From: Nitrosomonas eutropha
Lineage (GTDB): Bacteria; Pseudomonadota; Gammaproteobacteria; Burkholderiales; Nitrosomonadaceae
Direction of reading: 5' to 3'
Assembly: GCF_900116685.1 (NCBI RefSeq)
Contig: NZ_FPBL01000001.1
Span: forward strand, 124,001 to 188,000
Length of the DNA stretch: 64,000 nt
Made by a program: the position numbers and the translations under genes. How positions within the stretch are numbered: position 1 is the first letter of the stretch; each line of letters begins with the position of its first letter. Below, piece by piece: positions 7,583 through 17,106 of this stretch. A model generated the notes under the pieces. That model did no database searches. It saw nothing but the letters and a program-made list of their open reading frames with translations, and was not told the DNA's origin.

Positions 7583-9979
7583 TCAGGTATTCATTACCAT
7601 TCTGACCAGATTAGGCATGCCCTTGCCTTGAATATAAGGATCGCGATCCAGATCGGTACAATGCTTTAGTAACAGTGCTTTGACCTGATCCGGATAGCCG
7701 ATGAACTCCCGGCGAACAGAAAGAAAGGCGGCAAGCAGTCCGGAGACATGCGGGGTGGCCATGCTGGTTCCGCTCATTTCCACATAGGCATTGCGCACGG
7801 TGATCTTGTTCTTCGGCCATTGATGCCTTGCTGAAAGAATATTTTCGCCCGGTGCAACCAGGTCTGGCTTCATGCGCCCATCCGCTGTCGGCCCACGTGA
7901 GGAAAAGTAGGAAATACCATAGGTATGTGGATTGGTTTTGTGCACCGAGCCGACGGCAATGGCTTCCTCAAGGTTGGCCGGATCACCGATGGAAAGATCC
8001 ATGTTGGCCGGTATCACACCATTAGCCGAATCAAGCAGTGCATAGCCTTCGTTACCAGCCGCGAGACATACCAGCACTCCTTGCTGCCATAATCGCCGCA
8101 GTTCCTGACACAACGGGGTATGACCACAGCCAAATACACTGGGATCAAAACTACCGCCCAGACTGAGATTCACGCCGTGAATCATCAGCTTACCGGCGCG
8201 TTCATTCAGCTCTGCAATGGTATCGAGCGCTTTGATGATAAAAGCATCTTCCCCGTTGCCACTGTCCTTGAGTACCTTGAAACCATACAGTTTTGCCTCG
8301 GGTGCCATACCCTGCAGATCGATGGGGGTCGGGTCTTTTGTGTCACGCGGCAGTGTCAATCCACCGGCGATGATTGCAGCGACGTGGGTACCATGACCAT
8401 TGCCATCCAGCGTGCCAAAACCACTATCTCCTGGTTTCAGTTGTCTGGGACTGCCACTGCCTGTGCAATCCCACTGTGCAATGACGTTGCTGTGTGCCTT
8501 GAAATGCGGGTGGTTGGCAGCGATTCCGGTATCGAGCACCGCCCAGGCGATATTTCGGCCACAAGCACCATAACTGAGATTGGCCGGACGTACCTGAATG
8601 GTATGTACCGACTGGTAAAGCAGTGCACGTTTGACAGCATTGCGCCAGACGCGATCAATTTTCAGTGTGCCGCAATGTGAACGCAACTGCTCGATTTCAC
8701 TGCGGGTCAGATCAGCCGAAATAAAGCGCTGCATGCACTGGATGCGGCCATCTTCACGTTTAGCGCCATTGAATTCCAGCACTTCATTGATCAAGGTTTC
8801 AAGGCGGCTGCGTACCTCGTCCAGCGGCGTGCCATCGTTATCATCCGAAACCAGTTGAATCAGTGTTGGGTGTCTTTGTTCGCGGCGGCCATCTTCAATG
8901 TTGTCAACCAGATCCTTCATCAGGATATTGCGGCCCACCGGGTTACTGAAAGTAGGTCCGGCGGTCTCGCGCACAGTCTGGCGAACAATATCAAGCGAAA
9001 GATAGCCCGTACCCGAATGCGGATTGGATTCCCAGTCCGGGTTAATCATCAGCCCGGCGTGATCTTCAACTTTCACGTCACGGCTGTTGGGCCGATAATC
9101 ATTTTCCAGATGTGAATCGAGTGCGACCGGATCAAGACGCTCGGCAACATTCAGCCAGCGATCAACACATTCCGGCACCGCAAGCGGCTTGCCGGGGCCG
9201 ATTTTGCCCAGCACATCCTGCACTTCCTGAATGCCCAGCGGCGAGCCGATAGTGATGAACAGGCGCACATCACAGTCAGCCTTCTTTAACTGGCGCAATA
9301 CGTGGTAGGCGATCATTGAACCCTGGCTGTGGCCAATCACAATAAAGGGACCGCCGCCCACGTCCAGACGGTCGCGCAACGATTGTTCCATCAGACCGCG
9401 TTTGCTCTCATCAAAAAAGAAGTCCTGCACATCCTTGAGAAACAACCTGGTTAAGCGATGAGTAATCCACAGCCGCATATTCTCGGGCAGTGGCAGCACC
9501 TTCACATCAACTCCACCGGGTTGTTTCTCCCCTTCGCGCAAGCGCTCTTCCAAGGCTGCCATGATCTTGCGCTCGGCAGCACTCAGCTTGATTTCCGGTT
9601 CCAGCCCGGTTTCCCGCAGAGCTTGTGCGCTCATTCCATCCGTATTCCCCGAGAGCGTGTCTTTGTCAGCACAACTGCCTTTCTCAGGTTCGGGATAACG
9701 ATTGCGATCCACCCAGTATGCCATGCGGGTGCGATCCCCCATTGGTGCACCAAACAAAGCTGTATCCCATTGGCACTTCAGGACTGAGGCTATCGGTTTG
9801 TTGTCAATACCATGGATATAGACCACCGTACCGATTTCCGGTGAGCTGCCTTCCTTGTTCAATATTGATGGAAACTCTATGGTTGAGCTGGCCGCAGAGC
9901 GGGAAAGTACCGTGAAGGGGCTGGATGATTTACTACTAGCTGCTTTACTGGAACGGGAACCTCGTTTTTCTGTGGCCAT
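7583..9979 (-). CDS. Alpha/beta hydrolase - subtilase (S8) fusion protein
   Basis: A 798-residue two-enzyme protein. Residues about 45-330 form an alpha/beta-hydrolase/lipase-like domain. It has 'VVYIHGI' as the oxyanion strand and 'FIVIGHSQGSMIAYHVL' with the nucleophile Ser in GHSQG. A linker of about 130 residues follows, which may be a protease inhibitor-like propeptide region. Residues about 485-798 form a complete subtilisin catalytic domain: Asp in 'AWAVLDTGIA', His in 'DGNGHGTHVAAI', Asn in 'AAGNEG' and Ser in 'GTSMATPHVSG'. There is no signal peptide; the N-terminus is Ser/Ala/Lys-rich. The protein is therefore predicted to be cytoplasmic, unless exported by an unrecognised route. 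The substrate and the relation between the two active sites are unknown. Both domain calls are firm. Confidence 0.88.
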   Translation of the reverse strand: MATEKRGSRSSKAASSKSSSPFTVLSRSAASSTIEFPSILNKEGSSPEIGTVVYIHGIDNKPIASVLKCQWDTALFGAPMGDRTRMAYWVDRNRYPEPEKGSCADKDTLSGNTDGMSAQALRETGLEPEIKLSAAERKIMAALEERLREGEKQPGGVDVKVLPLPENMRLWITHRLTRLFLKDVQDFFFDESKRGLMEQSLRDRLDVGGGPFIVIGHSQGSMIAYHVLRQLKKADCDVRLFITIGSPLGIQEVQDVLGKIGPGKPLAVPECVDRWLNVAERLDPVALDSHLENDYRPNSRDVKVEDHAGLMINPDWESNPHSGTGYLSLDIVRQTVRETAGPTFSNPVGRNILMKDLVDNIEDGRREQRHPTLIQLVSDDNDGTPLDEVRSRLETLINEVLEFNGAKREDGRIQCMQRFISADLTRSEIEQLRSHCGTLKIDRVWRNAVKRALLYQSVHTIQVRPANLSYGACGRNIAWAVLDTGIAANHPHFKAHSNVIAQWDCTGSGSPRQLKPGDSGFGTLDGNGHGTHVAAIIAGGLTLPRDTKDPTPIDLQGMAPEAKLYGFKVLKDSGNGEDAFIIKALDTIAELNERAGKLMIHGVNLSLGGSFDPSVFGCGHTPLCQELRRLWQQGVLVCLAAGNEGYALLDSANGVIPANMDLSIGDPANLEEAIAVGSVHKTNPHTYGISYFSSRGPTADGRMKPDLVAPGENILSARHQWPKNKITVRNAYVEMSGTSMATPHVSGLLAAFLSVRREFIGYPDQVKALLLKHCTDLDRDPYIQGKGMPNLVRMVMNT

Positions 9980-10186
9980 GGTCTTTTCTCCCTGTCTGAA
10001 TCGCCCTGATTGCTGTCAGAGCCGTCTGGTCGAAATAATGCTAATCAAATAATACGCCCTGTCTGTGACAGACAGGAATCTATTTTGATTTGATTTGTAT
10101 TGGGGAAGGGAATCACTGATTTTTGCCTGCAATGCGACGCACGGAGGATTTGATCAAAGGTTCCAGGGGATCAGGCTGCTGCTGTC

Positions 10187-10329
10187 AGAACCTGTTCAAT
10201 ATCTTACTGAAGGGCGCATTATAGCGTTGAAATTGGACTCAGAATGCTCACGTACTTCAAGTATGCTCCATTTTCTCGTTCAATTTTGCCTTGCACTACA
10301 TCCCTTGATCGAGACCTTGAACAGGTTCT
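10187..10329. repeat. Repeat family R1, copy C (full length, 143 bp, opposite orientation)
   Basis: Runs from AGAACCTGTTCAATATCTTA to ACCTTGAACAGGTTCT and is the reverse complement of the other two full copies with scattered substitutions. It sits just beyond the stop codon of plsC (10341), in the gap between plsC and the hydrolase-subtilase gene. Confidence 0.9.
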
Positions 10330-10340
10330 CAGCATCCCGG

Positions 10341-11069
10341 TTACTTGATTGATTGCTTTGCCGATTGGCTGATGCGCGTGGTTTCGGCTTCGATCCATGC
10401 TTCCGCCCGGGCCATCAGCTCACCAGCTTCGATTCCGTTTGGATCGATTGGTCTGCCGATGCTCAGAGTAATGGTACCGGGATATTTGATGAAGGAATTT
10501 CTGCCCCAGAATTCTCCGGCGTTATGCGCTACCGGCACAGCCAATGCGCCGGTATGCACCGCCAGCCAGGCGCCGCCGATACGGTACTTGCCTTTTTTAC
10601 CAGGCGGGATACGCGTACCTTCAGGAAAAACAACGATCCAGAAATTCTGCTGCAACCGTTCCCTCCCCTGCTCCACGATCTGCTCCAGCGCCGCTTTACC
10701 GGCACTGCGGTCGATTGCAATCGGGCTCGTCATGGCCAATCCCCAGCCAAAGAATGGAATACGCAACAGTTCTTTTTTCAGTACCCATACCTGCGGCGGG
10801 AAAATCTGCTGTAAGGCCAGTGTTTCCCAGGCAGATTGATGTTTAGAAAGAATAATTGACGGCTGCTCCGGAATATTTTCCCGCCCCAGCACTTCATAAC
10901 GCAGACCACAAATGGTGCGCAGCATGAACAACATCAGTCTAGTCCAGCCATAAGTGACCTGATAGCGACGATGAGGAGGTAGCGGAAAACAGGCCAAGGC
11001 AAACAGCGCATACGGCGGCGTGATGATCGCCTGCAGCAGCATATAAATCAGGGAACGCAAACCAGCCAT
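10341..11069 (-). CDS. plsC: 1-acyl-sn-glycerol-3-phosphate acyltransferase family protein
   Basis: A 242-residue PlsC-type acyltransferase that places the second acyl chain on lysophosphatidic acid in phospholipid synthesis at the inner membrane. Motif I is 'LSKHQSAWETLA', an H-x4-E version of the usual H-x4-D. Motif III is 'FPEGTR'. The N-terminal 40 residues are hydrophobic and anchor it to the membrane. Its start codon overlaps the gmhB stop by one base (TAATG), so the two are translationally linked. The order glyQ-glyS-gmhB-plsC is common in betaproteobacteria. It could instead act on another lysolipid. Confidence 0.88.
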   Translation of the reverse strand: MAGLRSLIYMLLQAIITPPYALFALACFPLPPHRRYQVTYGWTRLMLFMLRTICGLRYEVLGRENIPEQPSIILSKHQSAWETLALQQIFPPQVWVLKKELLRIPFFGWGLAMTSPIAIDRSAGKAALEQIVEQGRERLQQNFWIVVFPEGTRIPPGKKGKYRIGGAWLAVHTGALAVPVAHNAGEFWGRNSFIKYPGTITLSIGRPIDPNGIEAGELMARAEAWIEAETTRISQSAKQSIK

Positions 11070-11611
11070 TACAGTGCCTGTATTTCGAGACTGTCCACCA
11101 CTGCCGAAAGATCCGGGTAAATTTGTGTTCCTGCAGGCAGATCACCGTTCGCCAGCGTGGTTTGGCCCTTGCCGGTCAACACCAGTACCGGCACAGCACC
11201 CGCTTTGGCCGCAGCCTGCAGATCGCGCAGGGAATCGCCCACAACGGGCACATGGCTGAGTTCAACGCTGTAACGTTGCCGGATTTCCTTGAACATACCG
11301 ATGCCCGGCTTGCGACAGACACATTTATCATGCTGGGTATGTGGGCAGAAAAACAGGGCATCCAGCCGCCCGCCCTCCTGCTGCACAGCACGAAACATCT
11401 TGTCATTGATTGCATTGAAGGAAGTCATATTGAGCAAACCACGCCCGATGCCGGATTGATTGGTAGCAGTCACTACTCGATAACCGGCGTGAGTCAGCCG
11501 CGCAATCGCTTGCAAGCTGCCTGTAATCGGTTTCCATTCATCAGGAGTCTTGATAAGCGTATCCCCCCGCTGATTGATGACACCGTTCTGATCGAGAATA
11601 ATCAGCTTCAT
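11069..11611 (-). CDS. gmhB: D-glycero-beta-D-manno-heptose 1,7-bisphosphate 7-phosphatase homologue, altered motif I
   Basis: A 180-residue HAD-superfamily protein matching GmhB, which dephosphorylates heptose bisphosphate in LPS inner-core heptose synthesis. Family blocks are 'TATNQSGIGRGLL', the zinc-site region 'FFCPHTQHDKCVCRKPGIGM' and 'VVGDSLRDLQAA'. The catalytic motif I should read DxDG; here it reads 'ILDQNGVIN', so the second aspartate (general acid/base) is replaced by asparagine. The codon is AAC in the given sequence. Either this copy is weakly active or inactive, or it has a changed role, or it is a sequencing error. It is 22 bp downstream of glyS and overlaps plsC. Confidence 0.85.
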   Translation of the reverse strand: MKLIILDQNGVINQRGDTLIKTPDEWKPITGSLQAIARLTHAGYRVVTATNQSGIGRGLLNMTSFNAINDKMFRAVQQEGGRLDALFFCPHTQHDKCVCRKPGIGMFKEIRQRYSVELSHVPVVGDSLRDLQAAAKAGAVPVLVLTGKGQTTLANGDLPAGTQIYPDLSAVVDSLEIQAL

Positions 11612-11633
11612 TTGCAGTGCGCCCTCAAACCAT

Positions 11634-13781
11634 TCAGGCAGCCAGCCGGGAAATATCCGCCACGCGATTCATCGTTACCTGTAAGGTTGCCAGCAGAGCC
11701 AGACGGTTACGTCGCAATACTTCGTTTTCATCATTCACCATTACCTGGTCGAAGAAGGCATCAATCGGCGCTTTCAAGGCAGCAAGTATTTGCAGGGCAG
11801 TGACATAATCACCTTTCTGGAAGGCGTGGTGGGCATCGGATTCGATTTCAGACAACGCACGATACAGGGCAATTTCAGCCGGCGCCTGCAAGCAGGCCTT
11901 GTCAATACTGACAGTGGCATCAAACTCTGATTTTTTGAGGATATTACCGACGCGCTTGTTGGCAGCCGCCAGACTGGCTGCTTCAGGCAGGGCAGTAAAT
12001 GCCCGCACCGCCGCCAGGCGCCTGGGGATTTCACACAACAGGGAGGGCCGAAGATTCAGGACAGATTCCACCTCTTGAACAGTGTAGCCTTGATCACGCA
12101 GGCTGCTAGCGAGGCGATCATAAAAGAAATCCTGCAGCTGTTCTGTCAGTTGTGGGGTTACCGGACGGGCATGGCTTGATCCTGGGCCTTGTTCCCCGCT
12201 GATTTCATCCCGCAGCACATCAGCCGCGCGTGAAATCATCACATCCAGCCCGACCGGCAGATCTTTCTCGATCAGGATGCGGATTACGCCCAGTGCATGC
12301 CGCCGCAGGGCATAGGGATCCTTATCGCCAGTCGGAGATTGGCCAATACTGAACAGGCTGATCAGCGTTTCGAGTTTGTCAGCCAGTGCCACACAGATAC
12401 CCGTCATGCTGCGTGGTAATGCATCCCCGGCAAAGCGTGGTTTGTAATGATCCTCAATGGCGAAGGCAATGGTCTCATCCATCCCCTCGAACTGAGCGTA
12501 ATAACGCCCCATAATGCCTTGCAACTCGGGAAATTCCCCGACCATATCAGTCAGCAGATCAGCCTTGGCCAGCATCGCGGCCTGATCCGCCTGCGCAGAC
12601 AAGTCACTGTCACCCAGCAACTGCCCGACAATTCGCGCCAAGGCACGTACATACCGGGTACGTTCGCCCTGGGAACCCAGTTGATGATGGTAGATCACCT
12701 TGTCCAGATCGGGCAGACGTGAGGCCAATGTTCGCTTGCGATCGTGATCAAAGAAAAATTTTGCATCCGCCAGTCTGGAACGGATAACGCGCTCGTTACC
12801 CGCAATAATCTGCCCTGGATCAGCCGGCGTGATATTGGAAACAATCAAAAAGCGATTGGTCAATTTTCCACCAGCATCCAGCAGAGGGAAATATTTCTGG
12901 TTAATTTTCATAGTGGAGATCAGACATTCCTGCGGCACTTCCAGAAAATCTGCTGAAAATGTTCCCGTCAGAACATTGGGGTGCTCAACCAGCGCGGTCA
13001 CCTCATCCAGCAAAGCGGCATCCTCAACACACTGCAATTGTGCTGCACGCGCGGCAGTTTCCAGCCCCTCTCTGATGCGGCTGCGACGGCGATCAAATCC
13101 CGGAATAACGATTCCTTCTGTTTCCAGGATTTGTTCATAGTGATCCGCATGATCAATCACCAGTTCCGCTTGCTTTGCTTCAAAGCGATGCCCCCGAGTG
13201 GTGTTCCCAGCAGTGAACCCTAAAGCGCTGATCGGCACAATCTGCTGGCCATGCAAGGCAATCAGCCCATGTGCCGGACGGATAAAGTGCACATTCTCCC
13301 AGCCATCCTCCAGCTGATAGGTCATCATCTTGGGAACCGGTAACTGGCGAATGGCTTCATCCACGGCCTTTTGCAATCCTGCTGCCAGCAGGGTTCCGGT
13401 AACGCTCTGTTCCAGGAACAACATCTCTGCCTTACTTTCCTGTACCCGCTTGAGCGCGGAGACAGCAACATTTTCCATTCCTAATGCAGCCAGTTTTTTA
13501 TGCAGCGCCGGAGTGGGCCGCCCTTGCGCATCCAGCCCGACCGCAACCGGCATCAGTTTGAGGGTTACGATCTGATCTAGTGCCTGGGCAGGAATAGCAG
13601 TCAAATGTACCGCCAGCCGACGTGGTGAGGCAAAAACAGCCGGCACCGTGCCCGGTGTAGTCAAATACTGTTGTTTCAGACTATCAGCAATTAATGTGGC
13701 AAATGCATTGCCCAGTTTTGCGAGTGATTTGGGAGGTAGTTCCTCGGTCAGCAACTCAATTAGCAGGCTTTCAGTCGTCAT
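11634..13781 (-). CDS. glyS: Glycine--tRNA ligase beta subunit
   Basis: A 715-residue beta subunit of the heterotetrameric bacterial glycyl-tRNA synthetase, which binds tRNA-Gly. The start '[18 protein letters not shown]' is the classic N-terminus of the family. The ATG at 13781 is therefore preferred to the longer frame beginning at 13817, and it makes an ATGA overlap with glyQ. Internal blocks such as '[20 protein letters not shown]' and '[18 protein letters not shown]' are typical. The length is normal. Confidence 0.97.
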   Translation of the reverse strand: MTTESLLIELLTEELPPKSLAKLGNAFATLIADSLKQQYLTTPGTVPAVFASPRRLAVHLTAIPAQALDQIVTLKLMPVAVGLDAQGRPTPALHKKLAALGMENVAVSALKRVQESKAEMLFLEQSVTGTLLAAGLQKAVDEAIRQLPVPKMMTYQLEDGWENVHFIRPAHGLIALHGQQIVPISALGFTAGNTTRGHRFEAKQAELVIDHADHYEQILETEGIVIPGFDRRRSRIREGLETAARAAQLQCVEDAALLDEVTALVEHPNVLTGTFSADFLEVPQECLISTMKINQKYFPLLDAGGKLTNRFLIVSNITPADPGQIIAGNERVIRSRLADAKFFFDHDRKRTLASRLPDLDKVIYHHQLGSQGERTRYVRALARIVGQLLGDSDLSAQADQAAMLAKADLLTDMVGEFPELQGIMGRYYAQFEGMDETIAFAIEDHYKPRFAGDALPRSMTGICVALADKLETLISLFSIGQSPTGDKDPYALRRHALGVIRILIEKDLPVGLDVMISRAADVLRDEISGEQGPGSSHARPVTPQLTEQLQDFFYDRLASSLRDQGYTVQEVESVLNLRPSLLCEIPRRLAAVRAFTALPEAASLAAANKRVGNILKKSEFDATVSIDKACLQAPAEIALYRALSEIESDAHHAFQKGDYVTALQILAALKAPIDAFFDQVMVNDENEVLRRNRLALLATLQVTMNRVADISRLAA

Positions 13782-14701
13782 GCTGACGCCACCTGATCCA
13801 GAGTTTGGGCAACCCATTCACGCGGTGCCAATGGAAACGGCGGCTGCAAACGCAAGCGACTGTCGTAGTAGGCTTGTGCCACTCGCCGCGACAGATTGCG
13901 AATGCGGCCAATACAGGCCGCGCGCTCGGTCACTGAAATCGCACCACGCGCATCCAGCAGATTGAAAGTATGCGCAGCCTTCAGTACTTGCTCATAAGCA
14001 GGCAGCGCTAGTTGTGCATCAATCAATCGGTTGGTCTGTGTTTCCAGTCTGTCGAAGGAAAGCAGCAAAAATTCAATATCGCTATGCTCAAAGTTATAGG
14101 TGGACTGCTCCACCTCGTTCTGATGATAGACATCGCCGTAAGTCAACCCCTCCGTCCAGACCAGATCAAATACGTTTTCCACACCTTGCAAATACATGGC
14201 GAGGCGCTCCAGGCCATAGGTAATTTCACCTGTGATCGGACGGCAATTGATACCGCCCACCTGTTGAAAATAGGTGAACTGGGTAACTTCCATGCCATTC
14301 AGCCAAACTTCCCAGCCTAGCCCCCAGGCACCGAGCGTGGGATTCTCCCAGTCATCTTCCACCAGACGCACATCATTTTGCTGCAAATCCAGCCCCAGCA
14401 TCTGCAGTGAGCGAAAATACAGCGCCAGAATATCCCGTGGTGCGGGTTTCAGAACAACCTGAAACTGGTAGTAATGCTGCAGACGGTTGGGGTTGTCGCC
14501 ATAGCGACCGTCCTTGGGACGGCGGGAAGGCTGCACATAAGCAGCACGCCACGGCTCCGGCCCCAAGGCTCGCAGAAAAGTTGCAGTATGGCTGGTACCG
14601 GCACCAACTTCCATATCGTAGGGTTGCAGCAAGGCGCATCCCTGCTGTCCCCAGTATTGTTGAAGGGTAAGAATAATTTCCTGGAAAGTGGGGGTAGGCA
14701 T
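13778..14701 (-). CDS. glyQ: Glycine--tRNA ligase alpha subunit
   Basis: A 307-residue catalytic subunit that charges tRNA-Gly. The N-terminus '[18 protein letters not shown]' and the block '[19 protein letters not shown]' are diagnostic. The ATG at 14701 gives the normal length. An upstream in-frame start at 14794 would add about 31 Cys-rich residues foreign to the family. The gene overlaps glyS by four bases (ATGA), as expected for subunits made in equal amounts. Confidence 0.97.
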   Translation of the reverse strand: MPTPTFQEIILTLQQYWGQQGCALLQPYDMEVGAGTSHTATFLRALGPEPWRAAYVQPSRRPKDGRYGDNPNRLQHYYQFQVVLKPAPRDILALYFRSLQMLGLDLQQNDVRLVEDDWENPTLGAWGLGWEVWLNGMEVTQFTYFQQVGGINCRPITGEITYGLERLAMYLQGVENVFDLVWTEGLTYGDVYHQNEVEQSTYNFEHSDIEFLLLSFDRLETQTNRLIDAQLALPAYEQVLKAAHTFNLLDARGAISVTERAACIGRIRNLSRRVAQAYYDSRLRLQPPFPLAPREWVAQTLDQVASA

Positions 14702-14732
14702 GTCATAGTAGCTGATAATGAATCGGGTTATT

Positions 14733-16226
14733 TTACAGAGTTTTGCGCCTGCCGGAAAATGTCGCCAGGCAACCGGCAAGCAGCAACAAGCCAATCAGCC
14801 CGAATAAGAGACTGTTACCCAGGCGCACATAAGGTGTAGCACCACCAAAACCCTGTGCGGTGCTGTGTAAACCGGCGGTGGTAAACATCTCCAGCTGCTC
14901 CAGTATCCTGCCCCGTTCATTGATGATGGCAGTGACTCCGGTATTGGTGGCACGCAGCATGTAGCGGCCGGTTTCCAACGCACGCATCTGCGAAATCTGC
15001 AAATGTTGGCGCGGGCCGATGGAATGACCGAACCAGGCGTCATTACTGACATTGACCAGTAGACTAGCCTGTGGCAATTGCATGATAATTTCTTCACCAA
15101 ACACATCCTCATAGCAAATATTGACAGCCACGCGCTGCCCGGCCAGATTCAGTGGCTGCTGATCCAGCCCGCCGCGTGAGAAATCCGATAATGGGATATG
15201 CAGCACGTCGATCACCCAGCCAAATACTGCTTTCAGTGGAATATATTCACCAAACGGAACCAAATGATACTTACGATAACTTTGCTCGGGTGAAGCACCA
15301 AAACTGAACATAGTGTTGTAATAACTATCATCCGCCGGAGAGCGTTCCACCAGGCCGATCAACACATCGCCTTGACGGGAACGGGCGTGTTCGGTCAGCA
15401 ATTCCAGATAATCCCGTGGTGCCTGTTCGTAATACAGGGGAAACGAGATTTCCGGGGTTACAATCAACCTGCTCGGGCTTTCCTGCACCAGCCGGACATA
15501 CGTTCGCATGGTGGCGGACAGATGCTCCGGCTCCCATTTCCTGTTCTGTGGAATGTTGCCTTGCAACAAGCTGACGGTCACCGGCTCCCCTTCCGGTTGA
15601 GTCCAGTGTATTTGTTGCAAACTGAAACCAATAATCCAGACACTGCCCAGCCATAGCCAGAAACGGCGGTTTTGTCTGTTTTCCAGCCAGCAGGCCAGCC
15701 AGGCGGCGCTCAGCATCAGCAACAGCGATATGCCATACACGCCCACAATCGGCGCAAAGCCTGCCAGAGGACTATCCGGTGCTTGCGAATAACCAACTGT
15801 CAGCCATGGAAAGCCGGTGAACAGAGTGCCGCGCAGCCATTCCATCAATGCCCAGAGTGCTGCCACTACTCCCGGCCACGCCCAGGAGGCACGAAAACAC
15901 CGCAGTGCCGCGATCCAGCCAGCCAGTGCAGGAAATAGCGAAAGATAGGCACATAACACGATCAGTGCCAGCACTGCCAGCGCGGGTGCCATATGACCAA
16001 AATCATGCAGACTGACGTAAAGCCAGGTCACCCCTGCGCCAAACAAACCCATACCAAATGCAAACCCGGTTGATGCTGCCTGCATGGGTGCTCTGCTTGT
16101 ACGCCAGAGCAAGGCAAGTAGTGCCAGTGTGACAACAGGTACCGGATAAAAATAAAAAGGAGCAAAACCGGTTACCGTCACCCCACCCAGCAGCAAGGCA
16201 GCACTCAGCCTATAAAAACCGTTCAA
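14733..16226 (-). CDS. lnt: Apolipoprotein N-acyltransferase
   Basis: A 497-residue inner-membrane enzyme that adds the third acyl chain to the N-terminal cysteine of lipoproteins. The N-terminal 200 residues form six or so membrane helices, followed by a periplasmic nitrilase-like domain. The catalytic triad is visible as Glu in '[12 protein letters not shown]', Lys in '[13 protein letters not shown]' and Cys in '[11 protein letters not shown]'. A last helix lies near the C-terminus. It ends 31 bp before glyQ on the same strand. The length is normal. Confidence 0.95.
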   Translation of the reverse strand: MNGFYRLSAALLLGGVTVTGFAPFYFYPVPVVTLALLALLWRTSRAPMQAASTGFAFGMGLFGAGVTWLYVSLHDFGHMAPALAVLALIVLCAYLSLFPALAGWIAALRCFRASWAWPGVVAALWALMEWLRGTLFTGFPWLTVGYSQAPDSPLAGFAPIVGVYGISLLLMLSAAWLACWLENRQNRRFWLWLGSVWIIGFSLQQIHWTQPEGEPVTVSLLQGNIPQNRKWEPEHLSATMRTYVRLVQESPSRLIVTPEISFPLYYEQAPRDYLELLTEHARSRQGDVLIGLVERSPADDSYYNTMFSFGASPEQSYRKYHLVPFGEYIPLKAVFGWVIDVLHIPLSDFSRGGLDQQPLNLAGQRVAVNICYEDVFGEEIIMQLPQASLLVNVSNDAWFGHSIGPRQHLQISQMRALETGRYMLRATNTGVTAIINERGRILEQLEMFTTAGLHSTAQGFGGATPYVRLGNSLLFGLIGLLLLAGCLATFSGRRKTL

Positions 16227-16281
16227 TTTATCGACGCTCCGGTTGAATCACAGGAAGAAAAAGGAAAACAAGACTCAATTT

Positions 16282-16650
16282 TTACTGTTTTCCCAGTTCG
16301 GAGATGAATTTGAAAGGGAGGTATAACAAGGCGTACACCACAAAAAGGTAGGCAATGAAGGTAAAAGGATTTTCCCGGAAACTGTCAATAATCGTTTTAT
16401 GCTTGCCTTCCCGCTTGAGGCGATCATATTCCGTACGTACTCGCGCACTGCGCTCAACCTGGTAGGTATCCAGCAGCTCCCGTGCCTGCTCGTATTGGGA
16501 TTCTTCACGTACCCATAACGCTGGCATGGAAATCCCCCAGTTACCTGCCGTGGTTTCGTAAAAATCAATCTGGTGCTCACTCAGCAGCACCCGCACCTCT
16601 TCCGCCTCATCATCTGGCACATTTCTCAATTTAAATAGCAGTTTTGACAT
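16282..16650 (-). CDS. DUF6164 family membrane protein
   Basis: A 122-residue protein with N-terminal block 'LLFKLRNVPDDEAEEVRVLL', a glycine/tryptophan block 'ETTAGNWGISMPALWV', a charged helix and one C-terminal membrane helix ('FTFIAYLFVVYALLYLPFKF'). This matches DUF6164, a small family of unknown function next to lnt or corC in related bacteria. I prefer the ATG at 16650 (MSKLLFKL); a start at 16668 adds six residues. No catalytic residues are evident. It is co-directional with lnt. Confidence 0.75.
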   Translation of the reverse strand: MSKLLFKLRNVPDDEAEEVRVLLSEHQIDFYETTAGNWGISMPALWVREESQYEQARELLDTYQVERSARVRTEYDRLKREGKHKTIIDSFRENPFTFIAYLFVVYALLYLPFKFISELGKQ

Positions 16651-17106
16651 TTGCCAATAAAATTCCACAAGATAAACTCGAATTCTCTATCAGAATGGAG
16701 TCGCTGTCTGCAGCAATAATTCGTATCATGCATATATCATTACTGATAAATTCTCTTCCCGGTTGATAATCCACTTTATATCTGACAAAAAGACAAAGTC
16801 CAGTGAACCGATCAGCATGAGCCCGTTATATGCTTGTCATAAAAGATGCAGGAAGATGTAAAAACCCCGCGCGTTGTACAATGAGTTATGTAGAAATATT
16901 GCCAGGATAAGGGTATTCTGCATAACTTCCATTACCTAAAAATGCAATGTTGAGGACGCTCGGCGAATCTGGGCCTGTTATTCAGGATACAGCCTTGATT
17001 GAAAATCGCCATGGCTTGCGTAAAACTGAAAAAATTACCATACGATCCAAGCGAGAGCGCTCTTTTGTTAAATTCCATAAAGGATAGATTGAGAGAGACG
17101 AGAGAC
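16651..17106. other. Intergenic region upstream of the multicopper oxidase
   Basis: This 456-bp stretch between divergent genes should carry promoters for both. No assured promoter or operator was found. A 46-codon frame at 16947-17087 ends 19 bp before the oxidase start, but it has no ribosome binding site and no recognisable family. Confidence 0.5.

Noticed and set aside
16947..17087. 46-codon frame just before the multicopper oxidase
   Set aside because: No ribosome binding site or family motif; it may be chance. A leader-peptide role cannot be excluded.
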